From Adiantum capillus-veneris (lineage: Eukaryota > Streptophyta > Polypodiopsida > Polypodiales > Pteridaceae): DNA of 64,000 nt. The notes beneath the pieces were generated by a model, which saw only the letters and a program-made list of their open reading frames with translations, was not told the DNA's origin and made no database searches. Position numbers and translations under genes: made by a program. The stretch's first letter is position 1, and every line of letters starts with the position of its first letter. This document shows positions 31,844 through 45,007 of the stretch, piece by piece. The stretch is taken from contig CM043951.1 of assembly GCA_014529385.2 (NCBI GenBank), forward strand, positions 110,567,469-110,631,468. The letters run 5' to 3'.

Positions 31844-33450
31844 TTTTTTTTTCAAAACTCACAATTATGAGTGATTGTATTAGAAAGTCACCAAGAAATA
31901 TACAAATCTGCCTCAAGCTCATGCCGACCCTTCAGGGATAGAAGCTTACATGTACCTAGCAATGCACTCTTTCCAATAGCCTTTATACAGGAAGGCTCGA
32001 CCGGATGGCGAGGGTCGGTGGCCTAAGCCAATCCTCCATGTTTTGCCTTTTACCTACTACATATATTTAAATCTTCTTACTTTCTTGCCACAAGGAGGTC
32101 ATTATCAAATACACATCAGTTCTTGGCTTTTTAAATGTTGTTGAAGAAATAGTTCTTGACAATTTGAGTGCACATTAGAAGTGCAAAACTTTGAAACTGT
32201 TTCCCATCAAGACAAAGATCCTTTTTTAAAAATCCTAACCTCCACGTGCTTTGTACCCATTTGCATACCTTTCATGCTAGGTCCCTTATTGTTGTGCATT
32301 CCTCGACAAGGTGGGCGAGGTCTTCGCTAGCCAATCTGCACCCTCAACACCTATCAAACCTGATACCACGTGATTGAATCTTGACACCTATTCACAGAGT
32401 CTCCCCACAGGACCTTCCACAAAAATATCTTCATAAATTGAGGTCACTGTGGATTCCAAATATTCTTCGTAACCTCAAACCATCCAGCTTTTGTTCATTC
32501 TTTCTTCCACTGCTTGTTCAAAGAGGCAAACCATTGAGCCTCATATATTGACACTTGGTAAATGCCCTTGGTATGAGTTTTACAAAATTGGCTACTCATG
32601 GGCCATTTCCACGCTTTCCACCGGAAAGCAGATTCACAGATCCACATTAGAATCTTGTCGAGGCCTTCTATAACTCTACTCGTAAGAAGCTTCTCAATCC
32701 CATTAAGTTGAAATTGTGCATCCACCTGGTCAGAGGATTTCCAACACTTGCTATTTTCATCCCATAAGTGGATCACTTGTTGGAGTCCTTTATTATTCAT
32801 CCTTCTTGCAAATTCTTTCCAATAAGGGTTCAGGGTGACACTAACATCTTTAGATAGCCAAGGGGACCAATGCAAGATGCTGGAATTATCTTGTTAATTC
32901 ACCCAAGGGGACCAATGCAAGATGCTGGAAGTATCTGGTTAGTTCACCCCATTCAAGTACCCCTGTTCTCTATTGCATTTCTGCACCAACTCTCCCGTGA
33001 TGCCACCCAATCCTCTTAGGCTAGACCACCTCGAGGCTAAAAGTTTGTTGTGTGTCTCTATAGCTTTCTAGTGACCACCTTCAGAGTAAAGTTTTTCCTT
33101 GTCTATCATATCCTTGGTCATGATAGCCCAAGACTGGTCTTGTTTTGCAATTGAGACCACAAATTTGGCACACAGGGCCTCAACATGAACAGCAGGGTTG
33201 AGAATTCCAAGGCCACCTTGGACCGATGATTGAGTGATGCCTTCCCACTTTTTCCATTGCCACGGCAACGAGGCTTTAGTGTCGTTCCTCCATATGAATC
33301 TTTTAACAGGTTTCAAAAACTCCTTCCAGTTACATTTGACTAGTTTGAGGAGCGGGCTTGTGAAAGCAATACAGGGAAGGAAAAACGAGTTGATCACTCT
33401 GATCCAAATCTGGAAGGGAAGCAACACATACTCCCACCTTCTCATTTTTC
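31844..33450 (-). mobile_element. 5'-truncated LINE with 16-bp target-site duplication
   Basis: The minus strand encodes the end of a plant LINE ORF2. From 33445: RRWEYVLLPFQIWIRVINSF, FIWRNDTKASLPWQWKKWEG and SVQGGLGILNPAVH, the region after the RT palm. From 32875: LSKDVSVTLNPYWKEFARRM onward, then FLWKVLWGDSVNRCQDSITW near 32400 and a zinc-binding end (zf-RVT) with CRLASEDLAHLVEEC. Stops near 32420 and 32340 show decay. The 3' end has a poly(A) run (nine T on the plus strand at 31844-31852). The 16-bp TTTGTCTTGTTTGAAC is present at both 31828-31843 and 33451-33466. Only about 1.6 kb of the element is present, as is usual for 5' truncation. Confidence 0.85.
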
Positions 33451-33466
33451 TTTGTCTTGTTTGAAC

Positions 33467-36455
33467 CTAGCCTCAAGCAATTTCTCTTTTTCTTGAAGGA
33501 CGTGGATTTTTTCCCATATTTTCAAAAGTCTTTTGGTGCTTTTTTCCACTTGAGTTCTATAAAACGATTGTAGAAACATGTAGGCCAAGTTGCTAGTATA
33601 AGAAAGTATAAAAATTGTAAAAATATGCATTGAAACATGTAATCTTAAAGTTTATTTTCACAACAAAAAGAAGGTAGTTGCACATTTGTCTCTTTTTATA
33701 GTGATTATTGCCAAAGATCTATCTCTCTATGGTCAAGGTAGTCATGCATGGTCCACATGAGGATACTTGTACACACAATTGCATGCTTATTAATCCATGT
33801 GAGACCTCAACGTAGAAATCATATATACTCTCTTTTCCATAGCTTCTCAAAATCCTCAAACGAGAGGTGTGAGGTGCATATCCATGTTTTCGACTTTGTA
33901 TTGTCTAGGCAAGAGCAAAGAGAGGAGCACATTCTCATGTTCTGTACATGATGTTATAGTTGACAATCACCATTGGCCAAGTACTCTCTGAAGTTCATTT
34001 GTGCTAAAGATATTGCATGCCACTAGCAACGCCTAGCCTCAAGTTTCAAAGCCATAGAATATACAAGAGCATGCAGGATGACATCTATAGAGCAGTTGTG
34101 GGAATGTAGCTACATTCCTCGTGATCTTGAGTAGTTCCTCCTCTTTTGATTGATGTCTTGGCCTAATGGACCGCCACACAAAGAAGACTCTAGTAAACAA
34201 AATTGGAGACGCAGCTATGTGAGGCATCAACGGTGGAATGTAAGTGATTATTTTATAGCTAGAAAATCACAAGGTGGAGTTTTTCATCATGTGCCCATGT
34301 GGGTTAGAGTTTCTTAAGTTTTTTGAAAATTGTCCTTAGTGCTTATTTCTTAATAAAGAACATCCCATACCAAATCCCTTTGTGGAGATAAATGTTGTCG
34401 TAAAACCAAAGCATATTATATTCTCATGATATAGCCCCTATCTTCTTGTTCCTTACTTCGTCTATCAGGGATAGGGCCAAGGGAAACGATGGAGATAGAG
34501 GGCGAGGAGCATCCATGGAGGAGACGAGTCATGTTGCATGGGCTGTGCATGAAGGATGCATAGATGCTCTTTCTCCTCGGCCTCCCTCCCTCTCTCTAGC
34601 TCTCTCATATGCACGAGGCAATGGAGAAAACACCTCTTTTGAGAGCAGGGCCTGCCAACCACCCTTACACACAAGTCGGGGGTGTCGGTGGCCTACACCA
34701 AATCAGACATGCTTACTCTCTATATGCTTGCCTTTGGCTCAAGAAGGGAACTCGATATAGGAGCTTTGCCAAAAAAACTATGCGGCTCCATCTCAAGACC
34801 TCTTTCTTGCACAAGTGGTAGTTCACTTCCATAGCCAAATTTCTTAAACTTTTCACATTATTGGGCGCCCTAGGGTGCTCACGGGTCACCCAAGGGGCCA
34901 ATCACACCACCATGCAGCCAAGAAGCACCGTTGTTTTCTGGGCAAAGCCCCACCACTACTAGCAAGGAAGATCTATAGCAGAACAACCGCAAGGAAGATC
35001 TACAACAGGACATCATGCATGAAAAGGTTTCACGATCTGCTCAACAGCAGCAATAGGTAGCAAAGTTAGGCAGATTTGGCATGCAAGGGAGAGCCAAAGA
35101 CAAGCGGTCATTTCTCAAGGAGACAAACGGCCATAAAACCCATGTTAAATCCATGCAAGTATGATGATAGTGTAGAATTATGGGCATGCATGGAGGTCAT
35201 CCTTGCGACCTCAAGTATTTGCACATGTTCTTCTACCTAAGCCATGGGGCTTGCATGAAGAAGGATGGGAATTTGCCACGGGAAACATCCAAGACAAGAT
35301 TTGTAACATTGGGAGCTTCCTCACACCGAGGAAACCCAAATTTGGGATACAAAGTTAGAGCTTGTTATGAGCTATCACATGCAAAAGCAAGGATGACAGG
35401 CAAGGTTTTAAAATTTTAAGCAAAAGATCTTGCTCCAAAGCGGTCAAGAATTATTACCAACAATTGGTAGGTTATCAAGTTGCAGTAAGACAAGTACATG
35501 CAAGGCTTGTGGCTTCTAAGGTAAAGATATTTTACAAGGCCAATCAATTATTACACCAAGAAGCTAGCAAGGAGCTTTCTCTCTATTGTGCGATGTTTTG
35601 AATTGGCTACGACATGGCTCTTAGGCAAGTTTTCTTAAATAGACATGATCAACCCATGGTCGGCAAGCCATATGTGATGGGTTTTCAAGACTAATTCACA
35701 GCTGGTGCATACAAACAGTCTTCGACAACTCAAGTATGATTTTTTGTGCAATTACTTAGTTATTTTAAAGCTTTTCGTATGGCATTCTACTCAATAAGGT
35801 CGACAATCAACGGGGTTGATTTTCTTTTAACTTTGCCTAGTATGACAATGCCATAAGACTCTAATATGACCTTAATGTTGACGATTGGAACAACATTCTA
35901 CAAGTAATCCTCCTCCCAAAAGATAAGCCATTCATGCACTCAATTTTGCATGTCCACACCATGAAAAAAACAACATAAGTTCTCTACCCCCTCATTGGTT
36001 GACACTTACACATGCAATTGTTTTGGCTAGGGGGTTATAATCAGATTACGATTGATGATGAAAGAATAGAGATAGCAATGACACAATACAAAAAATTATA
36101 AAATCAATAGAAATAACTTGATTATGAAATGAACTATCAACACTAGTTAAATGTGTACAAGATGTGGCTACATAAATAGAAGTAGCAAGGCTAGTATAAT
36201 TGTTATTACAACTATGGCTAGGTGAACCTCTAAAGGGAAAAGAGAAATCACCCCAAAGGAAAAAGGTCAACCTCCTGATGTAGACTCCAAAGTCATTCCT
36301 TTGGCTCCATGTGCAACTCACCTCAATGGGACATGCTATCACATGGTCACATACTGATTGGACTACTAACTAGAGTGGATCCCACATGCCCAAAATACCT
36401 CCTCTTGGACTTTGGACTACTAAATAATTCATAGAGACTCACTAACACATATACT
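33467..36455. other. No gene recognised
   Basis: Long stretch without recognisable coding similarity or structured repeats on either strand. Short open frames such as 35180-35419 have no motif I recognise. The part just after 33467 may continue the element B LTR into which the LINE inserted. Confidence 0.4.
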
Positions 36456-37360
36456 AATGGAAGTCAATGAGATTGATACACAGACTAATGCCACATGCTC
36501 GCTACATAACTAGCTTGTTAACACGAAGACACAATTATAACCCTTCATTGTAAGTTTTGTTATTATTTTGATCAATTTGGATATATAAAACCCTCAAATT
36601 AATGTAATTTTTTAGTTTTCTAAGTCTATATGTGTAATTATGAGCTAAGTAGATACGGGCTAGGTGCTTCCAATTTGTATCATCCTTACTCTAGCCACAT
36701 ATGTGTTAGTTTTTGCTGAGTAGATAGGGGCTAAGTGATTCAAGTTGTATCATCCTAGCTTTAGCCACATATGGGCCATAAGGTCATTTAGTTTTTGACC
36801 ATAGACCTTGGGTTAAGGTATAATATCCAATTTTTTAATCGTCGTTTACGTTTATGAATAAAAAGGACATGTCGCTCTCTTTAAGCATTGTGTACTCTCC
36901 CCTTGTACTTTAAAATACTGCAAACTACGTATAGAGTCATTACCACACAAGCTTTTCCACCAAGGCTAATGGAAGTGATAGAGTATGGTAGTCATACATA
37001 CTAATGCCACATGTTAGTTGCATTGCTAACTTGTGAGCATGAAGCCACATTTATGAGTCATCATTGTAATTTTTGCTTTTTTTTAATCAATTTGGACATT
37101 TAAAAACCTCAAATTTATGTAATTTATTAATTTTTTACTCTACATGTGTGATTATCGGACAAGCAAATAGGACTAAGTGCTTCCAAGTTGTTCCAATCCA
37201 ACTCTAACCATGTATGGGCTATGAGATCATTTTTTTTTTTAACCACATATATTTGGCTAATGTATACAAGACAACTTTGTAAAAATCCTTTCAATTTTTT
37301 TATTGAAGAAAGATATGTTTCTCTCTTTGAACAATGTGTACTCTCCCTCTACATTTTGAT
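36456..37360. repeat. Tandem duplication of about 0.5 kb
   Basis: The stretch from about 36456 is repeated from about 36967. Examples are CTAATGGAAGT at both starts, ACTAATGCCACATG at 36484 and 37001, TCAATTTGGA at 36571 and 37089, GTGTACTCTCCC at 36889 and 37336. The period is about 510 bp. Many substitutions and indels separate the copies, so the duplication is old. Confidence 0.75.
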
Positions 37361-39230
37361 AATTTTCTTTCTCTCGTGGATTGTCTATTTGGAGTGACAT
37401 CTTCTTTGATATGTCCATTAGTGAAAGCTCTATGCAACGACGTAAGTTTCTCATAATAGTTTTGTGATTATTATTTTTGCTAATTAGCTCATAACACATC
37501 ATTTAGACTTAAAAACTACAGGGGCATCAATACTCCAAAGTGCAATCTGGACCGGAACTAACTAGGCCAAAATATGACTACTAATAATAATTATACTTTT
37601 TGAAAGTGCTTTACCCATGAATTTGAGACTCTAAGCATGCATTTATAGACCATATCTACTTGTCTAGTAAGGTTCACAAGGGTTGAAGCTTAATATCTTA
37701 GTGAGCTATTTTGGTTTTCTCGCCAATGTGACTACTAGCTTTCATTGACTTACATATAACTTGAGTGCAGCAATGGAAGTGCAATGGGATTGAGTCTGCA
37801 AAACTTGGAGATAACCCAAGAGAGGAGATTCCTGAAAACTAAATAATTTGTATTGGATCAAGTGATCAGGTATTTTATTCCTTTAAGTGGTGTAAGTATA
37901 TATATGTACCTTAGATCAAACCAGGTACTTGCAAGTCTCGAATTTAATAGGGAAACTAAAAGCAGAGTGTCACAAAAAAAAGCATCAACCAAGGTGACTT
38001 ACTGGAGACCATAGTTGAAGAAGTTTTCAATACTTATTTTGATTTAACCTCAGGTCCATTTCTTCCTACTTGTTAAGAGATAGAGAAGGAGAGAGCTTGA
38101 GCTCTTGCAAGAGCTTACACACACGATTTTGTTACAGTAATGTGCACACACACACACACACACATGGATAGAGGAAAAACTAATTTCTTTTCCTTCTTCA
38201 CTCCCTTAGGGACAGTGGCTCCTCTGTCTTGCTTCCCTCGCTACCATGAAAGCATTGTCTAGAGATTTTTACAAATTTGGATTTTCTCAAAAACGACTAG
38301 ACATAATCTTGGCATTTTTTGAAGGGAAACACATATTTAGACTTGAAAAAGGGAGTTGAGTTTGGAAGGTGAAGGACCGAAGGAGATTTGGAAGAGCCAC
38401 ATGGTACAACATGTTCTCTCTTGCTCCCTCATAATCTCTCTTGGGGTTGGTAAGTTGGCAGATATCAACTTATAGATTTGAGAGTGCCTACAATTGCCAC
38501 ATGGCCATAATTTTGTTCTGGCACAAGTTCTACCTATGGGCTAGTTACATTGTCCACTATAATCCCTAAAAAGCCTATATCTTTGCTACTAATCATTGGC
38601 AATACTAAAATCATAATGGGGACCAAATCATGAATAGAACCATGAATCCTTTGCTATGCAAAGGCTAGCGTTCTTCCCATCCCTACAACTATGTAAAAAA
38701 CTATTGCAGGGTAGTGATTTGGTTTGAGGGTGCTTAGGTGGACATGTAATGTAAGTAGAAGGGGATGTGCAAACTTAGTGCCACATAGACTGATAATAAA
38801 CAAACGACTTAGGTGGCCTAGGTGCTGGTCTCTCAAACTAACATGTCCACTCTCAAGGCCCTTCTTCCCACTATATAGATTGTCAAATTGATGCAACAAA
38901 ATCTATTCAAAAGTAGCAACTTCACCATCTTCTCTTGTTACTTGTAACTCCTAAGATCCTTTCGTGCTAGCCACAATTGTGTAATACAATGAAAGCAGAA
39001 GACAAATTATGTCACAAAATCAATTGATTTAATTACGGTTCCTGATTGGTATGGGTGATGCATACACCACATATTTCTATTTACCAAGGGTGGTAGAGAA
39101 TCGTAGATGGACTGGTAGTCCACTGTTTTTTACTACTATCTTTGTGTTGAGAGGAGGATTAGAGGATGACCCTTGACTAAAGACACATAATGGCCTTAAG
39201 AGCAAGAGGGGTCTCTAAAAGACCTTGGCA
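37361..39230. other. No gene recognised; contains (CA)n
   Basis: No coding similarity found. A (CA)n run lies at 38143-38164. Nothing else stands out. Confidence 0.4.
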
Positions 39231-39313
39231 GCTAGGCCTATGTATACTTATCAAATGGGTTTCTTGTGGAAGGCAATCAAATGGGTTTCTCATTATGAAG
39301 CCTTGAAAAGGCC
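39231..39313 (+). repeat. 83-bp direct repeat flanking the MULE, left copy
   Basis: Starts GCTAGGCCTATGTATACTTA and ends CCTTGAAAAGGCC. It matches 49336-49418 over the full 83 bp with three mismatches. It contains ATCAAATGGGTTTCT twice internally. Confidence 0.9.
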
Positions 39314-39314
39314 G

Positions 39315-39510
39315 CCTCAGGACTATATACACATGCACATTTAAGAAGCTCATTCATGGGATCGATGGCGCGGAATTGGGGCGCGATCGGTGAGACAATT
39401 TGGATCGTCCGCATGGCGGGGCCAGCAGGCTCGGGCTAGGGCTCGGGCTAGGAGGTAAACCCGGGCGACGAATGGCGGGACGACATGGCGCCAGGCGGGT
39501 GACGTGGCCT
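39315..39510 (+). repeat. Left terminal inverted repeat of the MULE
   Basis: Starts CCTCAGGACTATATACACAT. It matches the reverse complement of 49331-49141 over about 190 bp, with scattered differences. The outer 100 bp are best conserved, including GGAATTGGGGCGCGATCGGT. The inner part includes GGAGGTAAACCCGGGCGACG, a copy of the motif found in the introns. Confidence 0.9.
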
Positions 39511-39839
39511 CAGGACGTGGGTGAGATGGCGACGGACGATCCACGTCGGCACGAATTATGACGGGGGGGAAATTCGATGGGATCACCCGCCATGATTTTG
39601 AAGTGGGGTGTGTCACCTCACCTCACCTCAGGTAGTGAGGGGAGCCTGCAGGTCGTCCCGCCATGTCGCCCGGGTTGCTTTCACTTTGCACCTCGTAGTA
39701 CAGCTTGCAAGATGGGCGTTCGACATTGCCACCTCTGTTTTGGGGTTTGAGGGGGTGTTTCAGGGCATCGCGCAGGTCTGTCCAGGGGGTTTCAAGGGCA
39801 TCGCGGGCAAGGGGGAGCTCTGTCCAGGATTGCGCAGAG

Positions 39840-42800
39840 ATGGCGGGCAAGGCGAAGAAGGGAGGGAGGACGGGAATGAGGGGCGCCTACTCTACACCTC
39901 CGCCAAAGAAGCCTGCTGGAAGGGCTGGGGGGGGGAGCCAAAAAGCTGCCTGCGATGAGAGCCACACGGTCGAGGGCGGGGCCAACGCCGGTTGAGGAGG
40001 TCAAAGAGGTGGGGGGGAGCTCCTTCTTGGAGTGTCTCAGCCCGATGTTGTTCCGGAGCCTTCGCCGGTCAAGACTGCTGCTGTGATCGGGGAAAGGAAG
40101 AAGAAAGCGGGGAAAGGACCAAACAATGATGATGTTCCTCCATTGGCGGTTGTAGAACCGGAGCCATGCAAGCCTGCTACTGTTGTGACCAAGGAAGGGA
40201 AGAAGGGGGCTTTAAAGGCCCAACAGCCAGAACAAGTAAGACAATTCCCGGGTTTAACTGTGAATGTCTGGGTTTATCTGTGGATGTTTGGGTTTATTTG
40301 TTCCAACATGTGCTGGGTTTGAAGATTGCAACGCCTCAGGGCCAAGATGCTCGTTTGTCGGCGGATGTACCTCGACAGGCATGCCAAGGTGCTGCTTCAA
40401 AGAAAGCTCCAAAGGCCCCAAAGGAGATCCAACGCACAAAACAGGTAGGACTCTTCCTGTAGATGCCCGGGTTTATCTGTCATTGCCCGAAGATTTGTGT
40501 GGTTTAAGGGAAATTTGTGCCTACTGTTAAGTGTTCACATGTGCAGGGTTTGAAGAGGGCAACGCCTTTGAAGATGATGCTCCTCTGTCGGCGGATGTAC
40601 CTCGAGAGCCGTGCCAAGGTGTTGCTTCAAAGAAGGCCCCAAAGGCCCCAAAGATTGCAACGCCGTTGAAGATTGCAATGCCACCGGGCCAAGATGCTCC
40701 TTTGTTGGCGGATGTACCTCGAGAGCAAGGCCAAGGCACTGTTTTGAAGAAGGCCCCAAAGGTCCCAAAGGAGGCCCAACCAACAAAACATGTAAGATTT
40801 GTGCAGGGTCAAGATGCTCCTCTGTCATTGGATGTACCTCAGGAGCCATGCCAAGATGCTAGTATGAAGAAGGCCCTGGCCCCAAAGGAGATCCAACCAA
40901 CAAAACAGGTAGGAGAAATGCCTGGGTTTATCTGTCAGTGCCCGAGTTGCCTGGGTTTATTTGTCAGTGCCTGAGTTTCGCTAGCTGTTAAGTGCTTAGG
41001 TGTTTAAGATGTGCAGGGTTTGAATCTGGTTAAAGGATCATGCGCGTTGAAGGCTCAAAAAAGCAGCCAGTCAAAGGAGGTGAGCGGCATAGCGGGCACC
41101 CGACCAGGGGCTCCAAAGGCTCCTAAGGCTGCAAAGGAGGACCAACAAACTAAAATGGTAGGACTGTGCCTGGCGGGTTTATCTGTCAATGCCCGGGTAT
41201 TGTGCAATTTTTTTGAAAATTGTGTCGGCTATAAGGTGTTCACGGGTGGCAATGTGTGCAGGATATAATTTTTCTTGAAGGATCAAGTCCCTTGAAGGTT
41301 CAAAAGAGTGGTCAAGCAAAGAAGTTGAGTGGCACAACAGGCTCCGAGCCACCCAAGACACAGGTATGCAACAAACGGCCCTAGGCAGACTATTGCAATG
41401 AAAGTGTGCCTTGCAAGTGTTTTTCGTCCTTGCACCCATGTCTGAGTGCATTGTCATAGGTGAACAAGAGAAAGGCCAAGGCCGATGTGAAAGAGAAATA
41501 AGGTACGGCGGTCCCCGAGCAACAAAATGTGAAGAGGTTGAAGAGGATAAAAGAGGTGGAAGTCCGTGATCCCGTCGAGCGGAAACTTGCTGTTGACGAG
41601 GTAAGCCCCTCAAGTGTTGTGCAAGAAGCCAATGAATTGTCTTTTTTTATCTTATGGTTTTCCTCTTCTTTGATAAAATGGTTAGGTCAAGGTGAAACGG
41701 CACACAGGCAATGGGCAGTTGGAGAAGGTGCCGGAGGTTAAGATTGCTGTAAAGAGGGATGGTGTGAAGAATAAGGCTAAAAAGCATGTGGAGACGGGGC
41801 AAGAGGATGAAGGGCCGGCGGATAAGGCTCTTTCCCTTGTTGGCTCTTCAAAGCGGCCCAAGCTTCAAGTAAAGAGAGCAAAACAATCAGGGGCAAGCTG
41901 TACTACCTCCACAACTGTGGTAAGAAGTCCCTAGGTTTATCTGTCACGGCATGGTGTGCAACTTTCTCTCTCTCTCTAGTATTCTTGTTGCCCGGGTTTA
42001 TCTGTCATGGCATGGTGTGCAACTCTCTCTCTGTCTCTCTCTCTTTCTCTCTAGTATTCTTATTGACCGGGTTTATCTGTCACGGCATGGTGTGCAACTC
42101 TCTCTCTCTGTCTAGTATTCTTATTGCCAGGGTTTACCTGTCACAGCATGGTGTGCAACTCTCTCTTTCTCTCTCTCTCTCTCTCTAGTATTCTTATTGC
42201 TCGGGTTTACCTATCATGGCATGGTGTGCAACTCTCTCTCTGTCTAGTATTTTTTATTGCCCGGGTTTATCTGTCACTGACTTGCTTTGCCTTTTGTATT
42301 GTATTGGATGTAGACGCCTTATGTTGAGGTTATCAATGGGGGTAAGTTGGTGAGGATTTGTCGGGCTGAACCACCATGTGCGAGTCGGAACACTCTCATG
42401 GAGAAGCGATCACGGATAATTGAACACTTAAAGAAAGTACATGGGTTGGATGTCTTCATCCCTCAAAGGATCGGAGGGCGGCCTTGAGGGAGTGTCAACA
42501 ACGACGTGCCCAAGTCAAGCATACGAGATCAGGTACGGGCCCAACAGCGCTTTAAGGATGTGAGTCCAAAGTTTGCAGTAAATCACAGGAGGATTGAGGA
42601 GAGAGCAAAGAATAGGGCAGCCCTCACTTGGGACGTTCTTCCGTGCAAGGCTCAAACGGCCATGAAGAAAGATACTTTTATCATGCAGTTTGTGGCCAAC
42701 CACATGAAAACGATCGATCAAAGGGAAGAGGCAATGAAAAAGGAGATCAAGAGTCACGTGGAGGAAGGCTATGAATCTAGGGTAAGTTCTATGGTCATAG

Positions 42801-43357
42801 AAGCCAACTTTACTATTTTAATCAGGTTTGTGTTTTTGTAAGTGTCCGGGTTTATTGTATGTCTGAGTTCAAATTAATCTATTTTAATGCAGCGTCGGAT
42901 CAAAGTGGGGACCTTGATTGTTCGTAGTGACGAGGATAAAAGCAGCGGGGGGAGTAGCGGAGGGAGTGATGATGAGTCTAACCAGGATGGGAGTGGGGAT
43001 GATGATCCCAATTATGGTAGCGATGGGGATGCCGATGATGACGATGCTAGGAGTGACACAAGTGGTGGCGGTGATGACATGAGTGGTGGGAGTGACATAA
43101 GTGGTGCCGATGATGACGATGGTGGGGGTGACCCAAGTGGTGGAGGTGATGACATAAGTGGTGGGAGTGACATCAGTGGTGGCGGTGATGACGATGGTGG
43201 GGGTGACATAAGTGGTGGCGGTGATGACGGTGAGGATGATGGGATTGATGACGAGGATGAAGGCAATGGAAGTGGAAAAGGGGACAGTGAGGATGGCACC
43301 CAAGATGTTAGTAGTGACGAGGATGAGGCGCAAGAGATTTTATCTTCACCTGCTTGA
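39840..43357 (+). pseudogene. Second MULE gene: nine-exon Lys/Pro-repeat, acidic-tail protein (unrecognised)
   Basis: I do not recognise this protein. Nine exons are supported by GT..AG borders and a continuous frame: 39840-40235, 40325-40444, 40558-40908, 41017-41157, 41262-41363, 41460-41600, 41686-41919, 42314-42781 and 42893-43357, about 805 codons. Every intron is phase 0. The start MAGKAKKGGRTG is basic. Exons 2-4 encode repeats of the type GQDAPLSADVPREPCQG with KKAPKAPKE and PTKQ. Exon 8 has a C2H2-like pattern (CRAEPPC ... HLKKVH) and a basic helix-rich part. Exon 9 is an acidic Gly/Ser/Asp tail (SGGGDDMSGGSDISG). Three in-frame stops (39993, 41499, 42485) are the only lesions seen. 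By position it corresponds to mudrB of MuDR, but I see no sequence similarity claim to make. A nuclear, DNA- or RNA-binding role is a guess from composition. Internal reuse of one exon type suggests growth by exon duplication. Confidence 0.65.
41920..42313 (+). repeat. Intron 7 minisatellite of the second MULE gene
   Basis: Five to six tandem units of about 60-75 bp, each made of TATTCTTATTGCCCGGGTTT, ATCTGTCATGGCATGGTGTG and CAACTCTCTCTCTCT, with the last part varying in (CT)n length. Unit starts (GGGTTTA) are near 41932, 41995, 42068, 42130, 42203 and 42260. The whole array lies between the splice donor at 41920 and the acceptor at 42313. Confidence 0.85.
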
Positions 43358-44775
<1,418 letters not shown>

Positions 44776-45007
44776 GTGAAAAGAGATGGTAGGTGATTGA
44801 GAGGTCCAAGAATAGTACAAATAACCAAACATGGGATACAGATAAACCCGGGCAAAACAGCAAGACAAGAGGCAGATGTTTACTGCTCAGTTTCAGGTGA
44901 AAAGATATGGTAGGTGATTGAGAGGTCCAAAAATAGTACAAATAACCAAACATGGGATACAGATAAACCCGGGCAAAACAGCAAGGCAAGAGGAAGATGT
45001 TTACTGC
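44776..45007 (-). repeat. 121-bp tandem duplication at the transposase 3' end
   Basis: Copies begin GTGAAAAGA.ATGGTAGGTG at 44776 and 44897, each containing ACATGGGATACAGATAAACC and ending with GATGTTTACTGC. The second copy includes the transposase stop codon (TAA at 45001-45003, minus strand), so the duplication copied the stop and 3' flank. Confidence 0.9.

Noticed and set aside
41920-42313. CRISPR or satellite centromere array
   Set aside because: Only five to six units between a splice donor and acceptor; it is an intronic minisatellite.
42884-43333. Minus-strand open frame of 149 codons rich in Thr/Val/Ile
   Set aside because: It is the antisense of the acidic Gly/Ser/Asp tail exon of the second MULE gene; repeat composition keeps all frames open.
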